This document shows, piece by piece, positions 7,481 through 17,152 of a DNA stretch of 64,000 nt. Position numbers and translations under genes: made by a program. Source of the stretch: JBELHR01 sp049606855 (lineage in GTDB: Bacteria; Bacteroidota; Bacteroidia; Flavobacteriales; Flavobacteriaceae); NCBI GenBank assembly GCA_049606855.1, contig JBMYVY010000007.1, positions 38,642 through 102,641 of the forward strand, read 5' to 3'. How positions within the stretch are numbered: position 1 is the stretch's first letter; every line of letters starts with the position of its first letter. The notes beneath the pieces were generated by a model, which was not told the DNA's origin, made no database searches, and saw nothing but the letters and a program-made list of their open reading frames with translations.

Positions 7481-9530
7481 AAAACTAGAAAATTTTAGGA
7501 GTTCCAATTTAGATTCAGGCATTCAGAGAAATCATCACGAAGAATTTATTGCCGGTCAAATCCCATATTTGAGAGGTCCATACAGCTCCATGTACGTAAA
7601 ACGTCCTTGGACCATAAGACAATATGCAGGGTTTTCAACAGCTGAGAAATCCAATGAGTTTTATAGAAAAAATTTAGCTGCAGGACAGAAAGGGCTTTCT
7701 GTCGCCTTCGATTTAGCAACTCACCGAGGATATGACTCGGATCACCCGAGAGTATCAGGTGATGTTGGAAAGGCAGGAGTAGCGATCGATAGCGTAGAAG
7801 ATATGAAGGTTCTATTTGATGGAATTCCTCTTGATCAAATGTCAGTATCAATGACGATGAACGGAGCCGTACTTCCTATTATGGCCTTTTTTATTGTGGC
7901 AGCACAAGAACAAGGGATTCCTACAGATAAGCTTTCCGGCACCATCCAAAATGATATTTTAAAGGAATTCATGGTGAGAAACACCTATATCTACCCTCCT
8001 GCACCGTCCATGCGAATTATTAGTGATATTTTTAAATATACTGCTGAGCACATGCCACGCTTTAATTCCATTTCCATATCAGGATACCACATGCAAGAAG
8101 CAGGAGCTACGGAAGAAATTGAACTGGCTTATACCTTAGCCGATGGTATGGAATACCTCAAAGCAGGAATAGAAGCTGGTTTAGATATTGATGCTTTTGC
8201 TCCAAGGTTGAGTTTCTTTTTTGCAATTGGTATGAATCAATTTAAAGAAATCGCAAAATTGAGAGCGGCACGAATGCTTTGGTCCAAAATAGTTAAGGGC
8301 TTTGGTGCAAAAAATAAGAAATCCTATGCCTTGCGCACGCATTGTCAGACATCCGGTTGGAGCTTAACGGCACAAGAACCATTTAACAATGTCACGAGAA
8401 CAACCTATGAAGCTTTATCTGCAACTCTTGGGGGCACTCAATCCCTCCATACCAATGCTTTAGATGAGGCATTGGCTTTACCTACAGATTTTTCAGCGCG
8501 AATTGCTCGAAATACACAAATTATACTGCAACAGGAAACCGGGATTACAAAGACGGTAGATCCTTGGGCCGGTTCCTTTGAATTGGAAAACTTAACTGCA
8601 GAACTTGCAGAAAAAGCTTGGAAGTTAATTGAAGAGATCGAGGAACTCGGAGGAATGACCAAAGCGATTGAAAAAGGATTGCCAAAACTAAGAATCGAAC
8701 AGGCCGCGGCAATAAAACAAGCCCATATTGACTCAAATAAAGAAATTATAGTGGGACTCAATGCTTTTGAAAACGGTATTGACGAAGAAATTGATATTTT
8801 AGAAGTGGATAACCACACGGTTAGAAACCATCAAATCTCAAGATTAAAAAACTTGAAAGCTAACAGGGATGATGAGCGAGTATCCGAGCAGTTAAAACAC
8901 CTAGAAGATGCAGCCAAATCCAATAAACGGAACCTCTTGGAAATCGCAGTTGAAGCGGCTCGATCAAGAGCTACTTTAGGAGAGATTTCTGGGGCTCTTG
9001 AAAAAGAATTCGGAAGGCATGTGGCAGATACTCAAACCATAAGTGGGGTATATTCAAAATCAGTAGGAATGGATAAGCAATTTGCAAAAGCACAAAAACT
9101 CTCTGACAGATTTGCTGAGTTAGAAGGACGTAGACCCAGAATAATGATTGCAAAATTGGGACAGGATGGACATGATCGAGGGGCAAAAGTAGTTGCTTCA
9201 GCCTACGCAGATATCGGCTTTGACGTTGATATGGGACCCTTGTTCCAAACTCCTGCTGAAGCCGCAAAACAAGCCATTGAAAATGATGTTCACCTTTTGG
9301 GGATTTCATCTTTGGCAGCAGGGCACAAAACCCTTGTCCCTGAATTAATACAAGAGCTTGAAAACCAAGGTCGACCGGACATATTAGTTGTGGTTGGGGG
9401 TGTAATTCCACCACAGGATTACGACTACTTATTGAATGCTGGTGCTGCCGGTATTTTCGGGCCTGGAACTAAAATTTCTCAAGCTGCAATAGAATTGTTA
9501 GAACCCATGATAAAAGTGCTAGAGGCCTAG
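7470..9530 (+). CDS. mutB: methylmalonyl-CoA mutase large (alpha, catalytic) subunit
   Basis: This 686-aa catalytic subunit uses adenosylcobalamin to rearrange methylmalonyl-CoA and succinyl-CoA (propionate/odd-chain and branched amino-acid carbon). The N-terminal barrel has 'RPWTIRQYAGFSTAEKSNEF' and 'GLSVAFDLATHRGYDSDHPR'. The core has 'RTHCQTSGWSLTAQEPFNN' and 'VDPWAGSFELE'. The C-terminal cobalamin domain carries 'KLGQDGHDRGAKVVASAYAD' (the DxHxxG cobalt-ligand motif) near residues 554-573 and ends with 'VVVGGVIPPQDY'. It overlaps mutA by 11 bp. No epimerase or MeaB chaperone gene is adjacent. Confidence 0.97.
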   Translation: MKRKKLENFRSSNLDSGIQRNHHEEFIAGQIPYLRGPYSSMYVKRPWTIRQYAGFSTAEKSNEFYRKNLAAGQKGLSVAFDLATHRGYDSDHPRVSGDVGKAGVAIDSVEDMKVLFDGIPLDQMSVSMTMNGAVLPIMAFFIVAAQEQGIPTDKLSGTIQNDILKEFMVRNTYIYPPAPSMRIISDIFKYTAEHMPRFNSISISGYHMQEAGATEEIELAYTLADGMEYLKAGIEAGLDIDAFAPRLSFFFAIGMNQFKEIAKLRAARMLWSKIVKGFGAKNKKSYALRTHCQTSGWSLTAQEPFNNVTRTTYEALSATLGGTQSLHTNALDEALALPTDFSARIARNTQIILQQETGITKTVDPWAGSFELENLTAELAEKAWKLIEEIEELGGMTKAIEKGLPKLRIEQAAAIKQAHIDSNKEIIVGLNAFENGIDEEIDILEVDNHTVRNHQISRLKNLKANRDDERVSEQLKHLEDAAKSNKRNLLEIAVEAARSRATLGEISGALEKEFGRHVADTQTISGVYSKSVGMDKQFAKAQKLSDRFAELEGRRPRIMIAKLGQDGHDRGAKVVASAYADIGFDVDMGPLFQTPAEAAKQAIENDVHLLGISSLAAGHKTLVPELIQELENQGRPDILVVVGGVIPPQDYDYLLNAGAAGIFGPGTKISQAAIELLEPMIKVLEA

Positions 9531-9550
9531 TCTCGACTAATTAAATTAAT

Positions 9551-9558
9551 TACATTTG
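9551..9558 (+). promoter_or_regulatory. -7 element before ccsBA
   Basis: TACATTTG matches TAnnTTTG, 19 bp before the ATG at 9578. This suggests that ccsBA starts its own transcript despite following mutB on the same strand. No -33 TTG at proper spacing. Confidence 0.5.
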
Positions 9559-9577
9559 CAGCATTAAATTTTGATAG

Positions 9578-12500
9578 ATGAAAAAAGTTTATGACGTGCT
9601 GTTTTCAAGTCGCTTAATGGCGGTATTATTTCTCGTTTTTGCAGCAGCAATGGGAATAGCAACTTTTATCGAAAATGACTATGGAACAATGACCGCAAAA
9701 GTGTTGGTTTATAATGCTTGGTGGTTCGAGTTAATCATGGTTATGTTCTGTATTAATTTTACAGGTAATATTTTTCGTTACAAATTATACAAAAAAGAAA
9801 AATGGGCTGTTCTTGCCTTTCACTTGAGTTTTATTCTAATTTTAATCGGTGCCGGAATAACGAGATACATCTCTTTTGAAGGGGTAATGCCAATTTTAGA
9901 AGGAGAATCTACAAACGTCTATTTTTCTGAAACTACGTATTTCGATTTTGTAGTGGATGATGGAAAGGTTCAAAAAACCCCATCTTCTGACGCCTTGATG
10001 CTAAGCGCATGGGGAGATAACAATTTCGAAATAAGTACAGATTTTAAAGGAACACCGGTTGATTTAAAACTGATCAAATACGTTCCGTTTGCATTGAGCA
10101 AATTCACCGAAAGTGAACAAGGCGAGCTCTATTTGCATTTTGTTGAATCCAGCTCAGGAGGAAGACATGATCACTATATCAAGTACGGAAGCATAGAGAA
10201 CATTCACGGGGTATTAGTTGGTTTTGAAGCTGAAGACGATTCTCAACCAAGTCTTAACTTTAGACAAGGTTCAGAAGGTTTAGAGTTACTTTCTAAAGAT
10301 GAAGGAACCTTCTTTAGAATGGCGGATCAATTCCAAGGAAAAATAAATGCTAACAGCTATGAGAGCTTTAATTACCTTTCAGTTCACAGTGTTGGAACAC
10401 TTCAATTTGTGGTTCCTAAACCACCGTTAACAGGTAGCTTCGTCTTCGAAAGCGGGGTGAAAGAAGAAAATCCACTAGACCTTTTAAGGTTTCAGCTTAC
10501 CGTAGGAAAACAGACTACTGAATTCGATTTAATGGGAGGTCAATACAACACAGAGGCTCCTTTACAAATGAACTTTAATGGCCTAAATTTCAGATTTAAA
10601 TACGGAGCAAAAATTCTCGAGTTACCATTTAATCTGAAATTAAGAGATTTCCAACTGGAGCGTTACCCTGGTTCACAAAGCGCCATGTCCTATGCCTCAG
10701 AAGTTACCGTTATAGACCCGAGTGAAACCTTCGATTTTAGAATTTACATGAATCATATTTTGAATTATAAAGGCTATAAATTTTTCCAATCTTCATATGA
10801 TCTTTCTGGTCCTGTGGAAGAAACTCGATTGAGTGTAAACCATGATTTTTGGGGAACAACAATTACCTATATCGGCTATATGATTCTTTATATCGGATTG
10901 ATGTTAATCATGTTCGTCAAAGGTACACGCTTCGATTTATTAAGATCAAAACTGCCTAAGATCAAAGCTAAAAAGGCTGCCTTAAGTGTTTTGTTGTTGA
11001 TTGGTTTTTCTGGTTTTGCCCAAAACCATGAACATGAATCCAGCATAAGTAATACGCAAATTGATTCAATAATTTCAGCAAATATTGTTGACCTTTCTCA
11101 AGCAGATTCTTTCGGAGCATTAGTTGTTCAGGATGCTGGAGGCCGAATGAAACCAATAAATACTTTTTCTTCACAATTGTTGAGAAAAGTGAGTAAAAGC
11201 GACACGTATTTGGGTTATGACTCTGATCAAATATATTTATCGATAATCGAAAACCCGCGTTTGTGGTTTGAAGTTCCTATCATTTATTTAGAACGAGGAA
11301 ACGACCAGATAAGAGAAATTCTTGGCTTACCGGTTAAACAAAAATATGCAGCGCTTTCAAACTTCTTAGACGAGCGTGGAAACTACATTATTAGAGAGCG
11401 TGTCGAAGAGGCTCAAAAAAAGAATGTAAGAAGTAAATTTGAAAAAGACTTGATCAATATTGATCAGCGTGTTGGTTTACTTTATTCCGCTATTGGGGGT
11501 GGAATTTTAAAAATATTCCCAATTCCTAACGACCCTAACAATACTTGGGTTAGTCAGCCAGAACTAAATGAGGCTGGGTTTACGGGAATTGATTCGGTTT
11601 TCGTCAAGCAAATTTTACCAGTTTACATACAGACGTTACAAGAAGCTAAGGTTACAGGAAATTATACAGAATCTACTGAGATTTTAGATGGAATGAAAAA
11701 TTTCCAAAAGAAATACGGAGCAGCGGTATATCCTTCTCAAGATAAAATTGACCTGGAAATTGCATACAATAAATACGATGTATTTAAAAAGCTATTTTCT
11801 TATTATATGTACATCGGTACGCTGTTGTTCATTTTGGTTTTGGTTCAAATTTTTAAGGACAATAAACTTATAAAAACCCTTATAAAAATTGGAATAGGAA
11901 TAGTCATTTTCCTTTTTATCATGCACACTGGTGGACTTATTGCCCGTTGGATAATTTCGGGGCATGCTCCTTGGTCAAATGCCTATGAATCCATGATATA
12001 TGTCGCTTGGGCAACCATGCTATTTGGACTCCTTTTTGGAAAAGATTCATCAATGACAATTGCTGCAACCGCCTTTCTTACTTCTATGATTTTGATGATC
12101 GCTCATTGGAATTGGATGGATCCAGAGATTGCAAATCTTCAACCGGTTTTAAATTCCTATTGGTTAATGATTCACGTGGCTATTATTGTAGCGAGTTATG
12201 GGCCTTTTGCACTGAGTATGATTATAGGTTTTGTGGCGTTGATTTTGATGATTCTAATGAACTCAAAGAACAAAAAGAAACTGAAGTTAACTATAGATGA
12301 GCTGACGACTATCAATGAGATGGCAATGACATTAGGGTTAATTCTACTTACCATTGGAAATTTCCTCGGTGGAATGTGGGCAAATGAATCATGGGGAAGA
12401 TATTGGGGCTGGGACCCAAAGGAAACTTGGGCTTTGATCAGTATTTTCATCTATGCCTTCGTCCTTCATTTAAGATTAATCCCTGGTCTGAAGAGCAAGT

Positions 12501-12706
12501 TTACCTTCAATTTATGGTCAGTAATTGCGTTTGCATCAATCATGATGACCTATTTTGGAGTTAATTTCTACCTGTCTGGATTGCATGCTTATGCTTCTGG
12601 AGACAAAGTGGTAACCCCAAGTTTTGTATACATAACAATTGTAGTTGTCGCTGTTGTGGGTATATTAGCAAAAATGAAGTACAATAAAAATTACAAAAAT
12701 AAGTAG
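9578..12706 (+). CDS. fused CcsB-CcsA (ResB-ResC) cytochrome c maturation protein
   Basis: This 1042-aa membrane protein is a single-chain system II cytochrome c synthase that exports haem and attaches it to apocytochromes c. The N-terminal ResB part (about residues 1-460) has helices near residues 10-30, 50-65 and 80-97 and a large periplasmic domain. A long periplasmic linker region follows ('QDAGGRMKPINTFSSQLLRK', about residue 516). The C-terminal CcsA part (about residues 745-1042) has several helices and the haem-handling WWD-type motif WGRYWGWDPKETWALI near residue 946, plus candidate haem-ligand histidines in 'SGHAPWSNAYESM' and 'SGLHAYASGD'. The fusion is usual in Bacteroidota. It is followed after 6 bp by a TPR-like gene. 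Confidence 0.93.
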   Translation: MKKVYDVLFSSRLMAVLFLVFAAAMGIATFIENDYGTMTAKVLVYNAWWFELIMVMFCINFTGNIFRYKLYKKEKWAVLAFHLSFILILIGAGITRYISFEGVMPILEGESTNVYFSETTYFDFVVDDGKVQKTPSSDALMLSAWGDNNFEISTDFKGTPVDLKLIKYVPFALSKFTESEQGELYLHFVESSSGGRHDHYIKYGSIENIHGVLVGFEAEDDSQPSLNFRQGSEGLELLSKDEGTFFRMADQFQGKINANSYESFNYLSVHSVGTLQFVVPKPPLTGSFVFESGVKEENPLDLLRFQLTVGKQTTEFDLMGGQYNTEAPLQMNFNGLNFRFKYGAKILELPFNLKLRDFQLERYPGSQSAMSYASEVTVIDPSETFDFRIYMNHILNYKGYKFFQSSYDLSGPVEETRLSVNHDFWGTTITYIGYMILYIGLMLIMFVKGTRFDLLRSKLPKIKAKKAALSVLLLIGFSGFAQNHEHESSISNTQIDSIISANIVDLSQADSFGALVVQDAGGRMKPINTFSSQLLRKVSKSDTYLGYDSDQIYLSIIENPRLWFEVPIIYLERGNDQIREILGLPVKQKYAALSNFLDERGNYIIRERVEEAQKKNVRSKFEKDLINIDQRVGLLYSAIGGGILKIFPIPNDPNNTWVSQPELNEAGFTGIDSVFVKQILPVYIQTLQEAKVTGNYTESTEILDGMKNFQKKYGAAVYPSQDKIDLEIAYNKYDVFKKLFSYYMYIGTLLFILVLVQIFKDNKLIKTLIKIGIGIVIFLFIMHTGGLIARWIISGHAPWSNAYESMIYVAWATMLFGLLFGKDSSMTIAATAFLTSMILMIAHWNWMDPEIANLQPVLNSYWLMIHVAIIVASYGPFALSMIIGFVALILMILMNSKNKKKLKLTIDELTTINEMAMTLGLILLTIGNFLGGMWANESWGRYWGWDPKETWALISIFIYAFVLHLRLIPGLKSKFTFNLWSVIAFASIMMTYFGVNFYLSGLHAYASGDKVVTPSFVYITIVVVAVVGILAKMKYNKNYKNK

Positions 12707-12712
12707 TACACT

Positions 12713-13228
12713 ATGTTTAATAAATACATCAAAATTGTATTGGCAGTCCTTATCGGTGCGTGGTCCGCATACGAATTTTATCAAGGACATATTGGAAATG
12801 GAATAGCGCTGTTATTCCTTGCAGGAATTTTTATATTCTTTTTCTATAAAAATGAATTTTTACTTTTGGCTTTTTTAAAGATCAGAACTCAAGATTTTGC
12901 AGGAGCACAAAAATGGTTAAACTATATAAAAAATCCCGAGTCTGCATTGCGCAAGCCTCAACAGGCATACTATTATTTCTTAACGGGTTTAATCACAAGC
13001 CAGTCTAACTTGACTCAAGCTGAGAAACTTTTCAGAAAAGCACTTAAGCTTGGACTTTCTCAAGGTCATGATATCGCTATGGCTAAATTAAATTTAGCGA
13101 GCATTGCGATGACAAAAAGACGAAAAAGAGAGGCTACTACCCTTTTAAATGAGGCGAAGAAAGCCGATAAGCACAACATGATGGCTGGACAAATTAAACA
13201 GCTGAAAGATCAAATGAAACGCATGTAA
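12713..13228 (+). CDS. membrane-anchored TPR-like protein
   Basis: This 171-aa protein has two N-terminal hydrophobic segments (about residues 7-20 and 29-46). A soluble helical tail holds tetratricopeptide-like pairs ('AYYYFLTGLITSQSNLTQAE', 'LFRKALKLGLSQGHDIAMA', 'KLNLASIAMTKRRKREATTL'). The N-terminus resembles small two-helix DUF2892-type membrane modules. It begins 6 bp after ccsBA, suggesting co-transcription and perhaps a role as an assembly factor; that is inference. A strong hairpin terminator follows. Confidence 0.72.
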   Translation: MFNKYIKIVLAVLIGAWSAYEFYQGHIGNGIALLFLAGIFIFFFYKNEFLLLAFLKIRTQDFAGAQKWLNYIKNPESALRKPQQAYYYFLTGLITSQSNLTQAEKLFRKALKLGLSQGHDIAMAKLNLASIAMTKRRKREATTLLNEAKKADKHNMMAGQIKQLKDQMKRM

Positions 13229-13232
13229 TAAT

Positions 13233-13270
13233 AAAAAAAAGGCTTAGCAATTTGCTAAGCCTTTTTTTTT
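13233..13270. terminator. bidirectional terminator
   Basis: GGCTTAGC (13241-13248) and GCTAAGCC (13254-13261) form a perfect stem around AATTT, flanked by eight A on one side and nine T on the other. It can end both the plus-strand TPR gene and the convergent minus-strand LysM gene, whose last codons overlap the T-tract. Confidence 0.92.
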
Positions 13271-15035
13271 ACTCTTCCTCTAAATTCTCTTTCAAATCTT
13301 CCTGTTTAAAAATATTTGGATTCTCTTTTAGCAGTTCTTCTTCTATTATTTCCATATTGGGTTGATACCTCATTATGAAAACTTCTCGATTCGTTTTAAT
13401 GCCCATTTCGTCATCAGCGTAATAATAAAAGTTCTCAACGCGTTTACTCAAACCGGAAAACGTCTCTTGACTATACCCATCACTGCTGTAATAACGCATC
13501 AGTATATCGTATACCTCATCGAAGCCCTTAATAGAAGCTTTCGAAGGGAAAGCTTTGAATTTTCTCTGATACTTATCAAAAAATGCCAGTACCTGAGGGT
13601 CAGAAGTATCTAACTTAGTTGAGCTGGCGTAGGTAAAATCAATTCGAGATAAAACATGATGTTGTGCAATATCGAAATCCTTATCCTTTTCATTCGCAAA
13701 TAATCGAGCTCTTTCGGTATCATCAATTGCGACTACATTCTGAACCAAAGCCGAAGCAGTAGTTCCTTTATTAGTCATAATCACCCAATTGTTTGTCGCC
13801 AAAGAATCTATAGCCAAATTAAATTCTTCTACATCTACATTATTAGATTTTGCCTCTAAGGTCTTTATGGAAACATTGGGGTCCAAATCCCTTAAAGATG
13901 CCATAAGTTCTTTGCTCTGAGCTCTCGAAGCTGCGGTTGTATCTCTAACAATAACAATATGCTCATCGCAATAATGACTCAAAATATATTCATTTAACCG
14001 CTTTGCATAGGATATTTTATCAACCTCAGGTTTAATAAAGTTAGGAGATGTGAAATTTGATTGATTCCTTGAGTACATCGGAAATAAAACGGGAATATCA
14101 TTTAATTTATTCGCAACATATTCCGCCTTGTTAGAATAAAATGGACCTACAATGAGATCGGTTTGTTCGAAATCTTCATTCATCAAAATCGCTTGTACTT
14201 TGGAAGATTTATTTTCAGTGTCGTATACGCGATATTGGATATCGATACCTTGTTCTCTGAGTGAATCAATAGCAATCAAAGCTCCAAAATAATAATCACT
14301 AACACGATCGAGAACCAAGCCTTTTTTCCTGAAGGTTTGCAAGCTCGAAAGGGTATCATTTCTCTTTAACTTTAAAGGAAGCATAAAGTCTATGTGAAAC
14401 GTTTTTTCATTGCTTAAAATACTATCTACAAAAGCCTTTTTCTCGCCCATTAAATCATCCTCATCTGATTTAAGTTTAATTTTAACCAACATTCCTATTT
14501 GCAATCCAGAATCCTCTAATCCCTCATTGAGCTCCTCTAACTGCTCTTGACTAACATCATAAGTATTCTCAAGTGAGTAAAAGGTATCTCCCTTCTCTAC
14601 TTGATGTAAAACATAAGTTTCTTCAAGTAAGGCTCGTTGGGCAAAAATCTCATCTTCAGACTTCATTAAAGCTCTAGGTAATACTAAGAGCACCCCGATA
14701 CTTAATTCTCCAGAAAGATCATTAGTTTTAATAATGTCCTCAACACTTATACCGTATTCACGTGAAATACCATAGAGTGTTTGACCAGGGGCAACTTGAA
14801 CATAAATTTTTTCCGCGGCATTGTAATTTGGAATATAGATTGTGCTAAACATAACCGGCTTGCGCGGCAAATCGGGATTGGCTAATTTTAAATCTTTTTG
14901 ACTTATATCAAAAGTCTTTGCAATTGACTTATAGCTATCTCCAGCCTGAATCTCATAGGAAAAGACCTCTATATCTTGAGCATAAGTCCCAAGGGACCAT
15001 AATAATAAGCTTATTATTAAAACAAATTTTTTCAT
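13269..15035 (-). CDS. LysM repeats fused to a periplasmic-binding-protein-like domain
   Basis: This 588-aa exported protein has a signal peptide (cleavage after TYAQ, near residue 19). Three LysM modules follow at about residues 27-70, 77-122 and 140-190, with the signatures 'IQAGDSYKSIAKTF', 'VAPGQTLYGISREYGI' and 'VEKGDTFYSLENTYDVSQ'. From about residue 225 the sequence resembles type-1 periplasmic binding folds ('GALIAIDSLREQGIDIQYRV', 'DLIVGPFYSNKAEYVANKL'), as in amino-acid ABC substrate-binding proteins or LpoA. A peptidoglycan-sensing or cell-wall-synthesis role is inferred from LysM binding to glycan strands. It is the last gene of the porV-cdd-guaA run. Confidence 0.85.
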   Translation of the reverse strand: MKKFVLIISLLLWSLGTYAQDIEVFSYEIQAGDSYKSIAKTFDISQKDLKLANPDLPRKPVMFSTIYIPNYNAAEKIYVQVAPGQTLYGISREYGISVEDIIKTNDLSGELSIGVLLVLPRALMKSEDEIFAQRALLEETYVLHQVEKGDTFYSLENTYDVSQEQLEELNEGLEDSGLQIGMLVKIKLKSDEDDLMGEKKAFVDSILSNEKTFHIDFMLPLKLKRNDTLSSLQTFRKKGLVLDRVSDYYFGALIAIDSLREQGIDIQYRVYDTENKSSKVQAILMNEDFEQTDLIVGPFYSNKAEYVANKLNDIPVLFPMYSRNQSNFTSPNFIKPEVDKISYAKRLNEYILSHYCDEHIVIVRDTTAASRAQSKELMASLRDLDPNVSIKTLEAKSNNVDVEEFNLAIDSLATNNWVIMTNKGTTASALVQNVVAIDDTERARLFANEKDKDFDIAQHHVLSRIDFTYASSTKLDTSDPQVLAFFDKYQRKFKAFPSKASIKGFDEVYDILMRYYSSDGYSQETFSGLSKRVENFYYYADDEMGIKTNREVFIMRYQPNMEIIEEELLKENPNIFKQEDLKENLEEE

Positions 15036-15076
15036 TCAGCCAATTTCAGTTAAATAATTCAAATTTCATACCAAGA

Positions 15077-16609
15077 TTATTCCCACTCAATTGTAGCAGG
15101 CGGTTTAGAACTGATATCATAAACGACACGGTTCACCCCTTTTACCTGATTGATAATCTTATTTGAAGTTTCTTGTAAAAATTTATATGGTAAATCTACC
15201 CAATCAGCAGTCATTCCATCGGTAGATTCAACAGCTCTTAATGCAACTACGCGTTCATAAGTTCTTTCATCTCCCATAACACCAACAGAATTTACAGGAA
15301 GTAGCATTGCTCCTGCTTGCCATACATTATCATATAAATTCCATTTTCTCAATCCATCAATAAAAATAGCATCGACCTCTTGGAGAATTCTCACTTTCTC
15401 AGGAGTAATATCTCCTAAAATACGGATTCCTAATCCTGGTCCTGGAAACGGATGTCTTCCTAATAACTCAGCAGACATTTCTAAGGCTTTACCCACGCGT
15501 CTGACCTCATCCTTAAATATGCTTCTTAATGGCTCTACTATTTTCAATTTCATGAAATCAGGTAAGCCTCCAACATTATGATGAGATTTAATTGTAGCAG
15601 ATGGGCCACCAGTTGCAGAAACCGATTCAATTACATCAGGATAAATAGTTCCTTGTGCCAACCATTTTACATTTGTTATTTCGTGTGCTTCATCATCAAA
15701 AACCTCAATAAAGGTTTTTCCAATTGCCTTGCGTTTATCTTCAGGGTCCGTCAACCCTTCAAGAGCTTTATAGAAACGTTCTGAAGCATCTACACCTTTT
15801 ACATTAAGTCCCATGCCCTTATACTGATCAAGAACTTGGTCAAACTCATTTTTTCTCAGCAAACCGTTGTTTACAAAAATACAATGAAGGTTTTTGCCTA
15901 TAGCTTTATCCAATAATACAGCAGCTACCGATGAATCAACTCCTCCAGAAAGGCCCAAAACAACTTTTTCATCACCTACCTGATCCTTAATTGCCTGAAC
16001 CGTTTCGTCGATAAAAGAATCTGGCGTCCAGTTTTGCTCTAAGCCAGCAATTTTAACTAAAAAGTTTTCCAAAAGTTTTGTTCCATCTTCAGAATGATAA
16101 ACTTCCGGGTGAAATTGAATACCATAGGTTTGTTCCCCGTCGAAAGAAAAAGCAGCATTCTCCACATCCTCTGTACTTGCGATTCTTTCACATGTTTCAG
16201 GTAAGACTAAAATGGTATCTGAATGAGACATCCAAACTTGAGAATTATCCTTTATACCTGAAAATAACAAAGAGCTTCCAACAATAGATTCTAGATGTGC
16301 CCTACCGTATTCTCTAGTATTTGAGCTTCCAACTTTACCTCCGTAATGTTGAGCTAAATATTGTGCACCATAGCAAATTCCTAACAAAGGTTTTTTTCCT
16401 TTTATGGGGTCAAGATCAACCGAAGGAGCATTTTCACCTCTGACCGAGTGAGGGCTTCCAGATAAAATTATAGCTTCAAAGTCATCAAAGCTATATTTTG
16501 TAGAATTGTAAGGATGAATTTCACAATAAACATTTAACTCACGGACCCTTCTCGCAATCAGCTGAGTAAATTGAGATCCAAAATCTAAAATTAGCACTTT
16601 GTTTTCCAT
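15077..16609 (-). CDS. guaA: GMP synthase (glutamine-hydrolysing)
   Basis: This 510-aa enzyme converts XMP to GMP using glutamine and ATP. The class-I glutamine amidotransferase part shows the nucleophile motif GICYGAQYLAQHYGG near residue 77 and its His/Glu partners in FHPEVYHSEDG near residue 166. The ATP-pyrophosphatase part has the PP-loop GLSGGVDSSVAAVLL near residue 219. The dimerization domain ends in the typical 'KPPATIEWE'. It lies between cdd and the LysM gene on the same strand with small gaps, so probably one operon. Confidence 0.98.
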   Translation of the reverse strand: MENKVLILDFGSQFTQLIARRVRELNVYCEIHPYNSTKYSFDDFEAIILSGSPHSVRGENAPSVDLDPIKGKKPLLGICYGAQYLAQHYGGKVGSSNTREYGRAHLESIVGSSLLFSGIKDNSQVWMSHSDTILVLPETCERIASTEDVENAAFSFDGEQTYGIQFHPEVYHSEDGTKLLENFLVKIAGLEQNWTPDSFIDETVQAIKDQVGDEKVVLGLSGGVDSSVAAVLLDKAIGKNLHCIFVNNGLLRKNEFDQVLDQYKGMGLNVKGVDASERFYKALEGLTDPEDKRKAIGKTFIEVFDDEAHEITNVKWLAQGTIYPDVIESVSATGGPSATIKSHHNVGGLPDFMKLKIVEPLRSIFKDEVRRVGKALEMSAELLGRHPFPGPGLGIRILGDITPEKVRILQEVDAIFIDGLRKWNLYDNVWQAGAMLLPVNSVGVMGDERTYERVVALRAVESTDGMTADWVDLPYKFLQETSNKIINQVKGVNRVVYDISSKPPATIEWE

Positions 16610-16660
16610 AGCTCAAAAATACTATTTAATCTACCGAACCTCCAAGTCAAATAAAAAAAA

Positions 16661-17143
16661 TTATAGGTTACTCTTATCAAACGCCAGAGGTAGTAAGTCC
16701 AATAATGAATTTGTCTTTATTACCGGCCCTGTTTCTCCCATAAAGAGGACTTCCATACCTTGTTTTTGATTCATCTCGTATTCTGACAATGTTTGACGAC
16801 AACTTCCACAAGGTCCCACAGGATTGGACACTATTTGATTTTTAGAATGTACGGCAATTGCAAGTTTTAGGACCTTAACTTTTGGATAATCTGATGAGGC
16901 TTTCCATATAGCAACACGCTCAGCGCACATGCCTGATGGATACGCTGCATTCTCTTGATTATTTCCTAGAATCACTTTTCCGTTCTCTAACAATAAGGCG
17001 CAACCGACATTGAATTTTGAATATGGAGCATAAGCATTTTTATATGCGGCAATTGCTTGTTCCATAAGTGCTGCGTCCTCAACATTTAACTCTTCTTTTG
17101 AATTGTAGTATTCATAAGAAGTTTGGATTACTTTTTTCTCCAT
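16661..17143 (-). CDS. cdd: cytidine deaminase
   Basis: This 160-aa homotetramer-type enzyme deaminates cytidine and deoxycytidine to uridine compounds (pyrimidine salvage). Substrate residues are in 'YAPYSKFNVGCALLLENG' and 'GNNQENAAYPSGMCAERVA', where the Cys and Glu form the first zinc/catalytic site. The second zinc pair is in 'PVGPCGSCRQTLSEY'. The length is slightly above the usual 130-150 residues because of an N-terminal extension. It starts 9 bp after the porV stop, so it is probably co-transcribed with porV. Confidence 0.96.
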   Translation of the reverse strand: MEKKVIQTSYEYYNSKEELNVEDAALMEQAIAAYKNAYAPYSKFNVGCALLLENGKVILGNNQENAAYPSGMCAERVAIWKASSDYPKVKVLKLAIAVHSKNQIVSNPVGPCGSCRQTLSEYEMNQKQGMEVLFMGETGPVIKTNSLLDLLPLAFDKSNL

Positions 17144-17152
17144 AATATGAAA

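Noticed and set aside
16614..16621. TATTTTTG on the minus strand as a guaA promoter
   Set aside because: It ends 4 bp before the ATG, so the transcript would be leaderless; the -33 box spacing is also poor. Co-transcription with cdd is more likely.
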